Positions 57,212 to 64,000 of a stretch of DNA of 64,000 bases are shown one piece after another. A model generated the notes under the pieces. That model was not told the DNA's origin. It did no database searches and worked only from the letters and a program-made list of their open reading frames with translations. This stretch comes from Rubrobacter tropicus (GTDB lineage Bacteria > Actinomycetota > Rubrobacteria > Rubrobacterales > Rubrobacteraceae), in NCBI RefSeq assembly GCF_011492945.1, contig NZ_CP045119.1:496001-560000 (forward strand). Direction: 5' to 3'. Within the stretch, counting starts at the first letter, position 1. Every line of letters starts with the position of its first letter. The position numbers and the translations under genes were made by a program.

Positions 57212-57500
57212 TCAGCACGCCTGCTTTGCAGGCTTTCAGCCCGGCGCTTCGCGCCTCGTCAGCACGCCTCGCGGGCTCTCAGCAAGTCGTCTGTGGGCGT
57301 CACGCCGAACGACGCTCGAACGGTTCCGCAAAGCGTCGCCCGGTCGGGCCGTGGGTGGCCGAAGGCTGAAAGCGAGGCGAAGCCGCAGCGGGCCGAAAGC
57401 GAGGGTCTGCGAAGCAGTCCCGAGGCGTGCCGAGGGCGGAGCCCGCAAGGGCGGAGCGCGCTGACCAGCTTTATTCCGCACGCCCAAGCATTCCCTTATG
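57212..57500. repeat. Long intergenic repeat cluster after the DUF1611 gene
   Basis: TCAGCACGCC, GCCTGC/GCAGGC with TTT loop, CTTTCAGCCCGGCGCTTCGC and a second CAGCACGCC follow the stop codon. A spacer then leads to an inverted half rich in GAAAGC/GCGAGG motifs (57360-57470). About 290 bases with no gene; the HNH open frame runs through part of it but lacks similarity there. Confidence 0.65.
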
Positions 57501-57501
57501 T

Positions 57502-57507
57502 TAGAAT
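57502..57507 (+). promoter_or_regulatory. -10 hexamer TAGAAT before the small HNH gene
   Basis: TAGAAT ends 7 nt before GTG 57515 and overlaps an in-frame ATG at 57506 that therefore cannot be on the transcript. Confidence 0.5.
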
Positions 57508-57514
57508 GCCGGAC

Positions 57515-58054
57515 GTGGCACGATGCTTGACGCTCAACGCTAGCTACGAGCCCGTGGCCCTGGTGCCGGTCAAGAGGGCTATCGTCCTCGTCGTCTCCGA
57601 GAAGGCCGAGATCGTCGAGGCCAACCTGGAGCAGAGGTTCCGTTCGGAGAGGTCCGAGTACCCTTATCCGCTCGTGATCCGGCTGGTCAAGTACGTCGAG
57701 ATACCGCGCCGCCTGCGCAAGCACGTAACGAACGCCATCCTCTTCGCCCGCGACAACTACAAGTGCCAGTACTGCGGCAAACACCGCAACGACCTCGGCC
57801 GCCGCGACCGCCTCACCCGCGACCACGTGAAGCCTATCTCCAAGGGCGGCCTCAACACCTGGGACAACGTGGTCACCGCCTGCACCAAGTGCAACGCGCG
57901 CAAGGGCAGCCGCCTCCCCATGGAGTGCGGCATGTACCCGAAGACCACCCCCAAAGAGCCCCGCTACGTGGTCATGGTCTGGTACTCCCGCGACCTGAAC
58001 GAAGTCCAACGCCGCTACGTGGATCAGTTCTACGGAGGCCTACCGGCCTCCTAG
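57515..58054 (+). CDS. HNH endonuclease family protein
   Basis: 179-residue protein. The N-terminal part (VARCLTLNASYEPVALVPVK) is typical of a widespread actinobacterial and cyanobacterial HNH family. The core is CQYCGK, LTRDHVKPISKGG, NVVTACTKCNARKG: two Cys pairs, the DH element and the Asn, all intact. Genomes often keep this as a housekeeping gene, so it is not evidence of a mobile element. GTG 57515 is chosen because TAGAAT lies 7 nt ahead. A hairpin (GGAGGCC/GGCCTCC, 58034-58051) covers the last codons, and a TCAGC repeat follows the stop. Confidence 0.88.
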   Translation: MARCLTLNASYEPVALVPVKRAIVLVVSEKAEIVEANLEQRFRSERSEYPYPLVIRLVKYVEIPRRLRKHVTNAILFARDNYKCQYCGKHRNDLGRRDRLTRDHVKPISKGGLNTWDNVVTACTKCNARKGSRLPMECGMYPKTTPKEPRYVVMVWYSRDLNEVQRRYVDQFYGGLPAS

Positions 58055-58218
58055 CGGTCAGCTTTCAGCGGTCAGCAATCAGCCAAACCTTTCGAAGCGG
58101 TTCTCTGCACGGTGAACGTACAGTATCGGCAAGAGTAGCTCCATGGTCCGCGGCGCCGCGTACGACGCGCATAGGCGGCGCCGGCTGGAAGCTGAAAGCT
58201 GATAGCTGACCGCTATAA
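58055..58218. repeat. Intergenic repeat pair between the HNH and moxR genes
   Basis: CGGTCAGCTTTCAGCGGTCAG follows the HNH stop. An inverted copy GGAAGCTGAAAGCTGATAGC with TGACCGCT lies at 58188-58214. Together they bracket about 110 bases without a gene. Confidence 0.72.
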
Positions 58219-58220
58219 GA

Positions 58221-58226
58221 TATAAT
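58221..58226 (+). promoter_or_regulatory. -10 hexamer TATAAT of the moxR operon
   Basis: TATAAT lies 34 nt before TTG 58261, directly behind the inverted repeat half, so the repeat covers the -35 region. Confidence 0.55.
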
Positions 58227-58260
58227 TCTTTCTCGTCGTTGGGCCACGAACAGGATTTCT

Positions 58261-59208
58261 TTGGACTACAACGGTTTTTCGGAGAGGGTCGGGCGTATCG
58301 TTGGGAACGTCGAGCGTGCCGTGTCGGGCAAGCGTGAGAGCGTTTTCGTGGCCGTCGTGGCGATGCTGGCGGGGGGCCACGTCCTGATCGAGGACGTGCC
58401 GGGCGTCGGGAAGACCTTGCTCGCGAAGTCGTTGGCGCGTTCTATTCGGGCGGATTTTCGGCGGATACAGTTCACGCCCGACCTCTTGCCCGCCGACGTC
58501 ACGGGGCTCAACGTCTACAACCAGGGGGATGGGGACTTCGAGTTCTGGGCGGGGCCTGTGTTCGCGAACGTGGTGCTTGCCGACGAGATCAACCGCGCCT
58601 CCCCCAAGACCCAGAGCGCGCTACTGGAGGCGATGGAGGAGGGGTCGGTTACGGTCGACGGGGTGACGCGGCACCTGCCGCAGCCCTTCGGCGTCGTCGC
58701 CACCCAGAACCCCGTGGAGCACGAGGGGACCTACCCTTTGCCGCACGCGGAACTCGACCGGTTCATGGTCAAGATGCGGATAGGTTACCCGGACGAGGAC
58801 GCCGAGACGGAGATGTTACGCCTCTCAAGGGACCCGGTCGCCGACCTCTCGCCCGTTGTCGAGGTCGAGGAGTTCATGGAGATGCGGCGGCTCGTCGAGG
58901 AGGTTTACGCGAGCGAGGCGGTTTTGCGGTACGTCGTCTCGGTGACGTCGGCTACGCGGGAGCACCGCGGGATCAACCTCGGCGCTTCGCCCCGGGCGAG
59001 CCGGATGCTTCTCTCCTCGGCCCGCGCCCGGGCCGCCGCGAACGGGCGCTCCTACTGCGCGCCGGACGACGTGAAGGCAATGGCGCCAGGGGTCCTGGGG
59101 CACAGGATCATCCCCGCCGCCGGCGCGGGCGATGGTGGTTCTTCGGAGGAGGCCGAGGAGATCGTGCGCGACATCCTCTCCTCCGTGCCGGTAACCGAGG
59201 CGGTGTAG
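58261..59208 (+). CDS. MoxR-family AAA+ ATPase
   Basis: 315-residue chaperone-like ATPase. Walker A EDVPGVGKT (around 45-53), Walker B VVLADEINRASPKTQSALLE, sensor 1 VVATQNPVEHEGTYPLP, ELDRFM and the C-terminal lid (NLGASPRASRML). MoxR ATPases work with von Willebrand/DUF58 proteins in assembling envelope or secreted complexes. First of three genes with DUF58 and a transglutaminase-like membrane protein, a conserved trio. Start TTG 58261 with CAGGA ahead is weak. Confidence 0.93.
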   Translation: MDYNGFSERVGRIVGNVERAVSGKRESVFVAVVAMLAGGHVLIEDVPGVGKTLLAKSLARSIRADFRRIQFTPDLLPADVTGLNVYNQGDGDFEFWAGPVFANVVLADEINRASPKTQSALLEAMEEGSVTVDGVTRHLPQPFGVVATQNPVEHEGTYPLPHAELDRFMVKMRIGYPDEDAETEMLRLSRDPVADLSPVVEVEEFMEMRRLVEEVYASEAVLRYVVSVTSATREHRGINLGASPRASRMLLSSARARAAANGRSYCAPDDVKAMAPGVLGHRIIPAAGAGDGGSSEEAEEIVRDILSSVPVTEAV

Positions 59209-59212
59209 GACT

Positions 59213-60487
59213 TTGCTTCGCCGGGCCGGGAGGGACGGCTCGCGTCTCTCCGTCAGGCCCACGTCCGCCGGCTGGCAGGTGCTGGCCGCCGGCGCGCTCG
59301 TCTTTTTCGTGGCAAGGCTCATCGGCACCACGCAGTTCCACCAGCTCGCCTACGCGCTTCTGGCATTGCCCTTCGCCTCCCTCGTGCTCGGGATCGCGGG
59401 TAGCCGCGGCGTCCGTTTTTCGCGCTCCGTCCCGCCGGGGACGCACCTGACGGCCGGGGAGACCTCCGCCGTCGTCCTGGAGCTCTCGCGCACGCGCTTC
59501 GGCGCGTCGAGGGCCGAGGTCGTCGACCGCCTGCCGGAGCCGCGCACCCTGAAGTTCCCGCCCCCGCGGGGCGGAAACCGGACGGCGGTTCTGGAGGCGC
59601 CCCTCTCCTTCCCGCGGCGCGGGGTCTACGAGCTTGGTCCCGCGGAGACAAGGATATCCGACCCCTTCGGTCTCCTCGGCTTCTCCAGGACCTTTCGGGA
59701 GAAGACGGAGGTCGTCGTCTACCCGAAGACGTATCCTTTGCCCGGCTTTCCCCTGCGCGGCGGGGACATGGAGGCTGGCTCGCGCGGCTCGCGCGGGCAG
59801 CGCGGGGACGAGTTCGCGAGCCTGCGCGAGTACCGCCGGGGGGACGACCGGCGCCACATCCACTGGAAGAGCGTGGCCCGCACCGGCGAGCTCTTCGTCA
59901 AGGAGTTCTCCCTCGAGGCCCCGCGCCGCCACACGGTGGTACTCGACGCCAGGCGGGAGGGCATAAGGACCAACGAGGGCGAGGTCGAGGACGCCGTCTC
60001 CGCGGCCGCCTCGGTGCTGCGCCACCTCTCCCGCGAGCGCCTGCCGCTGCGCCTGCTCTGCGCGAACGCCGCCGCGCAGGCGACGGAGTTCGGCAACGAC
60101 GACGCCCCCTACCGGGAGTCGATGCGGCTCCTGGCGCAGGTCAGGGCCGACGGGGCCCGCCACCTCTCTGAGGTCGTGCTCGAAGGACGGGGCGGGCTCG
60201 GCGAGGGCGTCGTGATCGTCTCGCGCACCCGCGACGCGGGGCTGCCCGCCGCGGTGCGGTCCTTGCGGGACGCCGGCCTCTCCGTCGTGGTCGTGGCGCT
60301 GGCGACTTACACCTACCGCACGCCCCCCGGTAGCGGGGGCGCGGCGCAGGGGAGGGGGGAGGAGTTCGCCCGGTCCCTGCGGCTGCTGGAGGCAGCCGGG
60401 GCCACGGTGCGCGTGGTCGACCAGCCGAACGGGGTCGGGGGCCTGTCTGGAGGACGCAGGAGCGCAAGGGCGGGGAGCAACGGGTGA
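59213..60487 (+). CDS. DUF58 protein
   Basis: 424 residues. Two adjacent hydrophobic segments near the N-terminus (WQVLAAGALVFFVARLIGTT and YALLALPFASLVLGIAG), a beta-rich middle, then the DUF58 core LREYRRGDDRRHIHWKSVAR and a vWA-like region (HTVVLDARREG). Works with the MoxR ATPase encoded 4 nt upstream; the exact job is not established in the family. Its stop overlaps the GTG of the next gene (GTGA). Confidence 0.92.
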   Translation: MLRRAGRDGSRLSVRPTSAGWQVLAAGALVFFVARLIGTTQFHQLAYALLALPFASLVLGIAGSRGVRFSRSVPPGTHLTAGETSAVVLELSRTRFGASRAEVVDRLPEPRTLKFPPPRGGNRTAVLEAPLSFPRRGVYELGPAETRISDPFGLLGFSRTFREKTEVVVYPKTYPLPGFPLRGGDMEAGSRGSRGQRGDEFASLREYRRGDDRRHIHWKSVARTGELFVKEFSLEAPRRHTVVLDARREGIRTNEGEVEDAVSAAASVLRHLSRERLPLRLLCANAAAQATEFGNDDAPYRESMRLLAQVRADGARHLSEVVLEGRGGLGEGVVIVSRTRDAGLPAAVRSLRDAGLSVVVVALATYTYRTPPGSGGAAQGRGEEFARSLRLLEAAGATVRVVDQPNGVGGLSGGRRSARAGSNG

Positions 60488-62721
60488 GGTACTGGCTCTA
60501 CGCGGCCGTGCTGGTGGCCGGGTCCGCGTTCTCGATCCTGTTCACCGGCGACTTATACACGGAGACGAACACGGGCTTCGGCGACCTTTCGGTCGTCTCT
60601 ATCATCGCGGGGAACCGGGCCTTCTTGCCCATGCTCTTCGCCGCGGCCGTGGGTGCTCTGATCGGGTCCGCGGGGAGGTGGAGGTTCGTTCTACTGGTCC
60701 CCGTCGGGGCGCTTTACACGATCCTGGCCGTCTACGGGGTGCCGCCCGTGTTCTCGCCGGGCGAGTGGCGGCAGTTCGGGTACAGGATCGGGAACGACGT
60801 GATCGACGCGGCGAACATCATGTACGCCGAGCCCGTCCCGTACGACCTGGCGCCCGGCATCTTCGTGATGGTCCTGCCGGCGGTCGTCATCCTCGCGACC
60901 TTCGCAACCTCGGCCGCTTTGTACGAGGGGACCCCGGTCCTCTCGGTGGCGGTCATGGGCCTCACCATAGGCGTCCTCTCGACCGTCAGCTTCGAGGACG
61001 GGGCCGGGCCGTTCTTCGCGGCCTTCCTCGCCTGCGCCGTGGGGCTGCTGCTCGCGGCCGGGTCCGTCGGGCAGGAGGGGCCGGGGCGGGCCGCGCTCGT
61101 CGCGGGGGCCGCCGTGGTGGCGCTCGCGCTGCTGGTGCCCAGGCTGCCGTTCAACGACGCCACCATCAGCCCCGGCATGATCGACTGGACCCGCATAGGG
61201 ACCGGCGGGACCTCCAGGCTCGACGTGCAGGCCGACGTCGGGGACTATCTGGCCGCCGGCCGCGACGCCGAGCTCTTCACGGTCAGGAGCCCCGAGCCGC
61301 TCCTCTGGCGCGGGGGGACGCTGGACTCCTTCGACGGCGTCCGCTGGTCAGACACCACCACGCCCGCCGAGGACTACGGGGCGGAGCTCGCCCCCGGCGT
61401 CCCCTCCCGAATAGTGGAGCAGGACGTGGAGGTCCTCAACGCCGAGACCGACGTCCTTTTCGGGGGCTACAGGATGGTGGATACCGACCGCTTCGACGCG
61501 ACCCGGCACTCCGACTCCTCCTGGACTTTGGACGAGCCGTTCGAGGAGGGCGACAGCTACGAGGTCATCTCCCAGATCCCGCAGCCGACCGAGGGCCAGC
61601 TCCAGGCCGCCGGCACCTCCTACCCGTCTTCCGTCGAGAGGAAGTTCCTGCAGCTCCCCGACAGCACGCCCGGGGTCGTCGCCGAGACGGCCGACAGGAT
61701 AGAAGAAAGATACGATCCCGGCACGCCCTACGACACGGCGCGGGCGGTGGAGCGGTACCTGATCTACGACGGCGGCTTTATCTACAACCTGGACGTCAGC
61801 TACCGGCGCGCGGACAAGGCAGTGGAGGAGTTCCTGGGAGACAGCAAGGAGGGCTTTTGCACCCAGTTCTCGACCTCGATGGCGCTGATCCTGCGCGACA
61901 TGGATATCCCCTCGCGCGTCGTCTACGGGGCGACGAGCGGGGAAGAGGTGGACGAGGACGAGTACGTGGTGACCGGCTCCAACATGCACACCTGGGTGGA
62001 GGTCTATTTCCCCGGCGTCGGCTGGTACCCGTTCAACCCGACCCCCGGCTTCTCCATGCCGTCCACGATGGAGGCGAACGCCCGCAGGCCGAGCATCCCG
62101 GTCCCGTCGACCATCGGAGGCCCGACGGAGAACAACCTCGACCTGCGCCAGCGGCTGAACGAGCAACGCCCGGCCCCGGAACAACAGCAGCAGGACGCCC
62201 GGCAGGATCGAAACACCGCCCCCTCGGAGGAGAGGCAGGCGCCCCTGTGGCCCCTGTTCGTGGCCCTGCCCGTGCTGCTCGTGGCGGCGGTCCCGCTCTC
62301 CAAACGGGCGCTCGCGGCCCGCGGCAGGCCCGAAGACCTGTACGGCGACCTGACGGGACGCCTGCGCGACGTTTTGCCGCCCAACACCGCCGCCGTCGCG
62401 GACTCCCCGGCCCTCACACCCACCGAGCGGGTCCTGCTGCTCTCCGGGGCCGCCGGCGTCGAGGAAGGACCGATGGGCGGGTTCGCCAGGGCCTACTCGG
62501 ATCACCTCTACTCCGCCTCCGGGGACGCCGATGCCGTCGCCGCCGCCCACCGCCGCGCGCTAGGGGCCTACGGGCGACTGCCGCTCTGGAAGAGAACGCT
62601 CGCCGCGGTAAACCCGTCTTCGCTCCTCGCCAGGATGGGAAAGAACGTCGCGTCGGGGCGGGCGCGGGCGGGGAAGGCGGTGCGGGGCAGGATACGGGCG
62701 CTGCTCCGAAGGGGGCGTTGA
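60484..62721 (+). CDS. Transglutaminase-like membrane protein (TgpA type)
   Basis: 745 residues. Five or six N-terminal membrane segments to about residue 220, an extracytoplasmic transglutaminase core (about 430-530), one membrane segment near 590 (LWPLFVALPVLLVAAVPLS) and a cytosolic DUF4129-like tail. Catalytic Cys in GFCTQFS and His in MHTWVEV are present. The third triad position, usually Asp in DPTPG, reads FNPTPG (Asn). Such proteins are envelope peptidases or crosslinkers. Third gene of the moxR operon; GTG overlaps the DUF58 stop. Confidence 0.9.
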   Translation: MRYWLYAAVLVAGSAFSILFTGDLYTETNTGFGDLSVVSIIAGNRAFLPMLFAAAVGALIGSAGRWRFVLLVPVGALYTILAVYGVPPVFSPGEWRQFGYRIGNDVIDAANIMYAEPVPYDLAPGIFVMVLPAVVILATFATSAALYEGTPVLSVAVMGLTIGVLSTVSFEDGAGPFFAAFLACAVGLLLAAGSVGQEGPGRAALVAGAAVVALALLVPRLPFNDATISPGMIDWTRIGTGGTSRLDVQADVGDYLAAGRDAELFTVRSPEPLLWRGGTLDSFDGVRWSDTTTPAEDYGAELAPGVPSRIVEQDVEVLNAETDVLFGGYRMVDTDRFDATRHSDSSWTLDEPFEEGDSYEVISQIPQPTEGQLQAAGTSYPSSVERKFLQLPDSTPGVVAETADRIEERYDPGTPYDTARAVERYLIYDGGFIYNLDVSYRRADKAVEEFLGDSKEGFCTQFSTSMALILRDMDIPSRVVYGATSGEEVDEDEYVVTGSNMHTWVEVYFPGVGWYPFNPTPGFSMPSTMEANARRPSIPVPSTIGGPTENNLDLRQRLNEQRPAPEQQQQDARQDRNTAPSEERQAPLWPLFVALPVLLVAAVPLSKRALAARGRPEDLYGDLTGRLRDVLPPNTAAVADSPALTPTERVLLLSGAAGVEEGPMGGFARAYSDHLYSASGDADAVAAAHRRALGAYGRLPLWKRTLAAVNPSSLLARMGKNVASGRARAGKAVRGRIRALLRRGR

Positions 62722-62745
62722 AGTATACGGTAGGGGGTGTAATAA
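62718..62745 (+). promoter_or_regulatory. Promoter of the Fe-S carrier gene
   Basis: TTGAAG (62718-62723) and TAATAA (62740-62745) are separated by 16 nt. The -35 overlaps the stop codon of the transglutaminase gene. The start codon follows about 40 nt later with GGGAGG ahead. Confidence 0.6.
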
Positions 62746-62785
62746 TTCGGCAACAAACCGCCCCACTACAGCACGGGAGGTGCTG

Positions 62786-63133
62786 ATGCAGCAGAAGCAA
62801 GAGACCACTATCGTAAACATCACCGATAACGCTGCAGAGAAGGTCAAGGCCCTCATGGCCCAGGAGGGCGAAGAGGATCTCGCCCTGCGCATCGGCGTCA
62901 GGCCCGGTGGCTGCTCCGGCTTCCAGTACAACATCTACTTCGACGACGAGATCGCCGACGACGACGAGGTCTTCGAGACCAAGGGCGTCAAGCTCGCCAT
63001 CGACGCCATGAGCGTCCCCTACATCATGGGCAGCGAGTTCGACTACGTCGACGGCCTCATGGGCGCCGGCTTCGCCGTCAACAACCCGAACGTCCAGGGT
63101 GGTTGCGGCTGCGGCAGCTCCTTTACTTGCTAG
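62786..63133 (+). CDS. erpA: Iron-sulfur cluster insertion protein (HesB/IscA/ErpA family)
   Basis: A-type Fe-S carrier of 115 residues that passes clusters to apo-proteins. The three conserved cysteines are in RPGGCSGF and in GGCGCGSS; the fold blocks ITDNAAEKVKAL and FDYVDGLMGAGFAVNNPNV are typical. ATG 62786 lies 5 nt after GGGAGG; GTG 62780 overlaps that site and is less likely. Single gene with its own promoter and a strong bidirectional terminator. Confidence 0.93.
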   Translation: MQQKQETTIVNITDNAAEKVKALMAQEGEEDLALRIGVRPGGCSGFQYNIYFDDEIADDDEVFETKGVKLAIDAMSVPYIMGSEFDYVDGLMGAGFAVNNPNVQGGCGCGSSFTC

Positions 63134-63185
63134 GCGGCCTCCTTCGGAGACCGCGCTGATAGCTGTCGGCTTTCAGCTTTAGATC
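63134..63185. repeat. Hairpin/TCAGC repeat after the Fe-S carrier gene
   Basis: GCGGCCTCC/GGAGACCGC with TTC loop and one mismatch (63134-63154) touches the stop codon, followed by GCTGATAGCTGTCGGCTTTC and AGCTTT. Confidence 0.7.
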
Positions 63186-63193
63186 TTGGTTCG

Positions 63194-63222
63194 AAGCCCG
63201 GGGTTCTCGCCCCGGGCTTTTT
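63194..63222. terminator. Strong terminator between convergent genes
   Basis: AAGCCCGGGG/CCCCGGGCTT, 10 pairs with a 6-nt loop, followed by TTTTT on the plus strand. It serves the Fe-S carrier gene and lies before the end of the minus-strand HD gene. Confidence 0.92.
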
Positions 63223-63286
63223 GTTGCGCCGGTTTGCCGGGCCGGACGGGTGACGGCCACGTGGGGGCGTTTCGCGAAACGCTCCG

Positions 63287-64000
63287 CTACACGGCGTTCT
63301 CGTTGATGAGGTCTTCGAGGATGGTTACGGAGTCGGCGTCCAGTTTGGTGCCGCTGTCTTCTCGAAGGATGCCGAGGACCTTCTCCTTCGGCAGGGCCTT
63401 GTGGTACGGGCGGTCGGCGGAGAGGGCGTCGTAGATATCGGCGACGGCGAGGATTCTTGATGGGAAGTCGAGGTCTTCCGCCCCGACGCCCCGGTGGTAG
63501 CCCGAGCCGTCTAGCTTCTCGTGGTGGTTGGCGGCGGTCTCGGCGATGGGCCTGAAGGGTCCCACGCGGGAGAGGATCTCGTACGTCAGCTCGGGATGCC
63601 GCCTGACCTTCGCGTACTCCTCGTCCGTAAGCGGGCCGGGCTTGTCCAGGATGCGGTTGGAGATGCCGAGCTTGCCGATATCGTGCAGGAGGCCGGCGCG
63701 CATCAGGTCGCGCGTGGCGTCGGGCCCGAAGCCGGCCCTCTCTCCCATCGCCACGGCCACCTTCGCCACCCCTTCCGAGTGGCGGTACGTGAAGGGGGAC
63801 TTGGCGTCGATGATCTCGCCGAAGGCGCGGGCGACGAGGTCGACGCGCTCCGGGGTGGCCTCGAGGGTGCGGTCGTCGGGCTCCAGGCGGGTCACCTCCC
63901 GTTGCGGATCTTCCCGGGAGAGGTCCTTCCACAGCCCGCCCTCTGCGGCCTCGGCCAGCAAGACCTCGACCAGCGCCGGGTCGAACCAGCGTCCGCTGCG
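63287..64000 (-). CDS. HD-GYP-like phosphodiesterase domain protein, 5' end missing
   Basis: The frame is open to the right edge of the window, where it reads SGRWFDPALVEVLLAEA, the usual tail of an HD-GYP domain; the real protein is longer and may carry a second, upstream HD unit. The visible domain (about 170 residues) has RHSEGVAKVAVAMG, LLHDIGKLGI (HD), EILSRV, HHEKLDGSGY and AVADIYDALSADRPYHKA. The GYP tripeptide reads GYH, so c-di-GMP hydrolysis is likely but not certain. It could counter the REC-GGDEF cyclase at 39.9 kb (inference). The 3' end is separated from the Fe-S carrier gene by a terminator. Confidence 0.88.
   Translation of the reverse strand, partial: RSGRWFDPALVEVLLAEAAEGGLWKDLSREDPQREVTRLEPDDRTLEATPERVDLVARAFGEIIDAKSPFTYRHSEGVAKVAVAMGERAGFGPDATRDLMRAGLLHDIGKLGISNRILDKPGPLTDEEYAKVRRHPELTYEILSRVGPFRPIAETAANHHEKLDGSGYHRGVGAEDLDFPSRILAVADIYDALSADRPYHKALPKEKVLGILREDSGTKLDADSVTILEDLINENAV

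Noticed and set aside
57515-58054. Second defence nuclease
   Set aside because: This HNH type is widespread and stands alone between housekeeping genes; the context gives no defence signal.
60678-62786. A 702-codon plus-strand frame
   Set aside because: Arg-rich shadow of the transglutaminase-like gene, which has membrane segments and the Cys-His motifs.

Overview
This 64 kb window is a high-GC chromosomal segment from what looks like an actinobacterium, possibly of the Rubrobacter type. That placement is an inference from gene content and style (many GTG and TTG starts, probable leaderless transcripts, a MoxR/DUF58/transglutaminase operon, ThiW), not from a database match. No rRNA, CRISPR array or recognisable transposase was seen. 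One tRNA is present, tRNA-Arg(ACG) on the minus strand.

Layout. (1) 1-10,148 is a defence island with visibly lower G+C than the rest. It is one tightly packed operon: hsdR (cut by the window edge, with an extra beta-sandwich domain), hsdM, hsdS, a second N6-adenine methylase, an ABC-like ATPase and an HNH nuclease. Five of the six genes are joined by 4-nt stop/start overlaps or have comparable coupling. The ATPase/HNH pair resembles Septu (PtuA/PtuB). The arrangement type I RM + second methylase + ATPase/HNH is the best candidate here for an undescribed composite system. The 3' end of the tRNA-Arg gene points at this island. (2) 11.5-24.2 kb holds housekeeping and envelope genes: an atypical response regulator, sugar nucleotidyltransferase, MurB, an NYN nuclease, a STAS protein, a frameshifted dipeptidase, a CCA-adding enzyme, a sulfurtransferase, a sortase, an SDR, a calcium-repeat secreted protein behind a probable c-di-GMP-I riboswitch, a Crp/Fnr regulator and a 7Fe ferredoxin. 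(3) 24.2-33.7 kb is thiamine metabolism: a TPP riboswitch, thiT, thiN, an SDR, thiD, thiM, thiW, a DUF2071 gene and thiE, then a tandem Nudix gene, a small membrane protein, thiL and chaB. No thiC or thiG is present, so this is a salvage set.

(4) 33.8-53.0 kb is a signalling and exopolysaccharide block. A HEAT protein, a processive family 2 glycosyltransferase and a membrane-anchored glycosidase-like protein form one operon. Diverging from it is a single-domain response regulator. A second operon encodes two very large hybrid histidine kinases and a REC-GGDEF diguanylate cyclase. A PhoR/PhoB-like pair follows. With the c-di-GMP riboswitch at 22.5 kb and an HD-GYP-like protein at the right edge, the window suggests a c-di-GMP-controlled surface programme (inference). 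(5) 53.2-64 kb contains a sugar dehydrogenase, a DgcA/DgcN-type acidic amino-acid pair, a small HNH protein, the moxR-DUF58-tgpA operon, an ErpA-type Fe-S carrier and the cut HD-GYP gene.

Two genome-scale features recur between genes. A family of intergenic repeats begins at or around stop codons with a perfect short-loop hairpin whose stem sequence changes from copy to copy, followed by TCAGC-rich tandem motifs. Separately, several genes have a -10 hexamer only 6-11 nt before the start codon, as expected for leaderless mRNAs.
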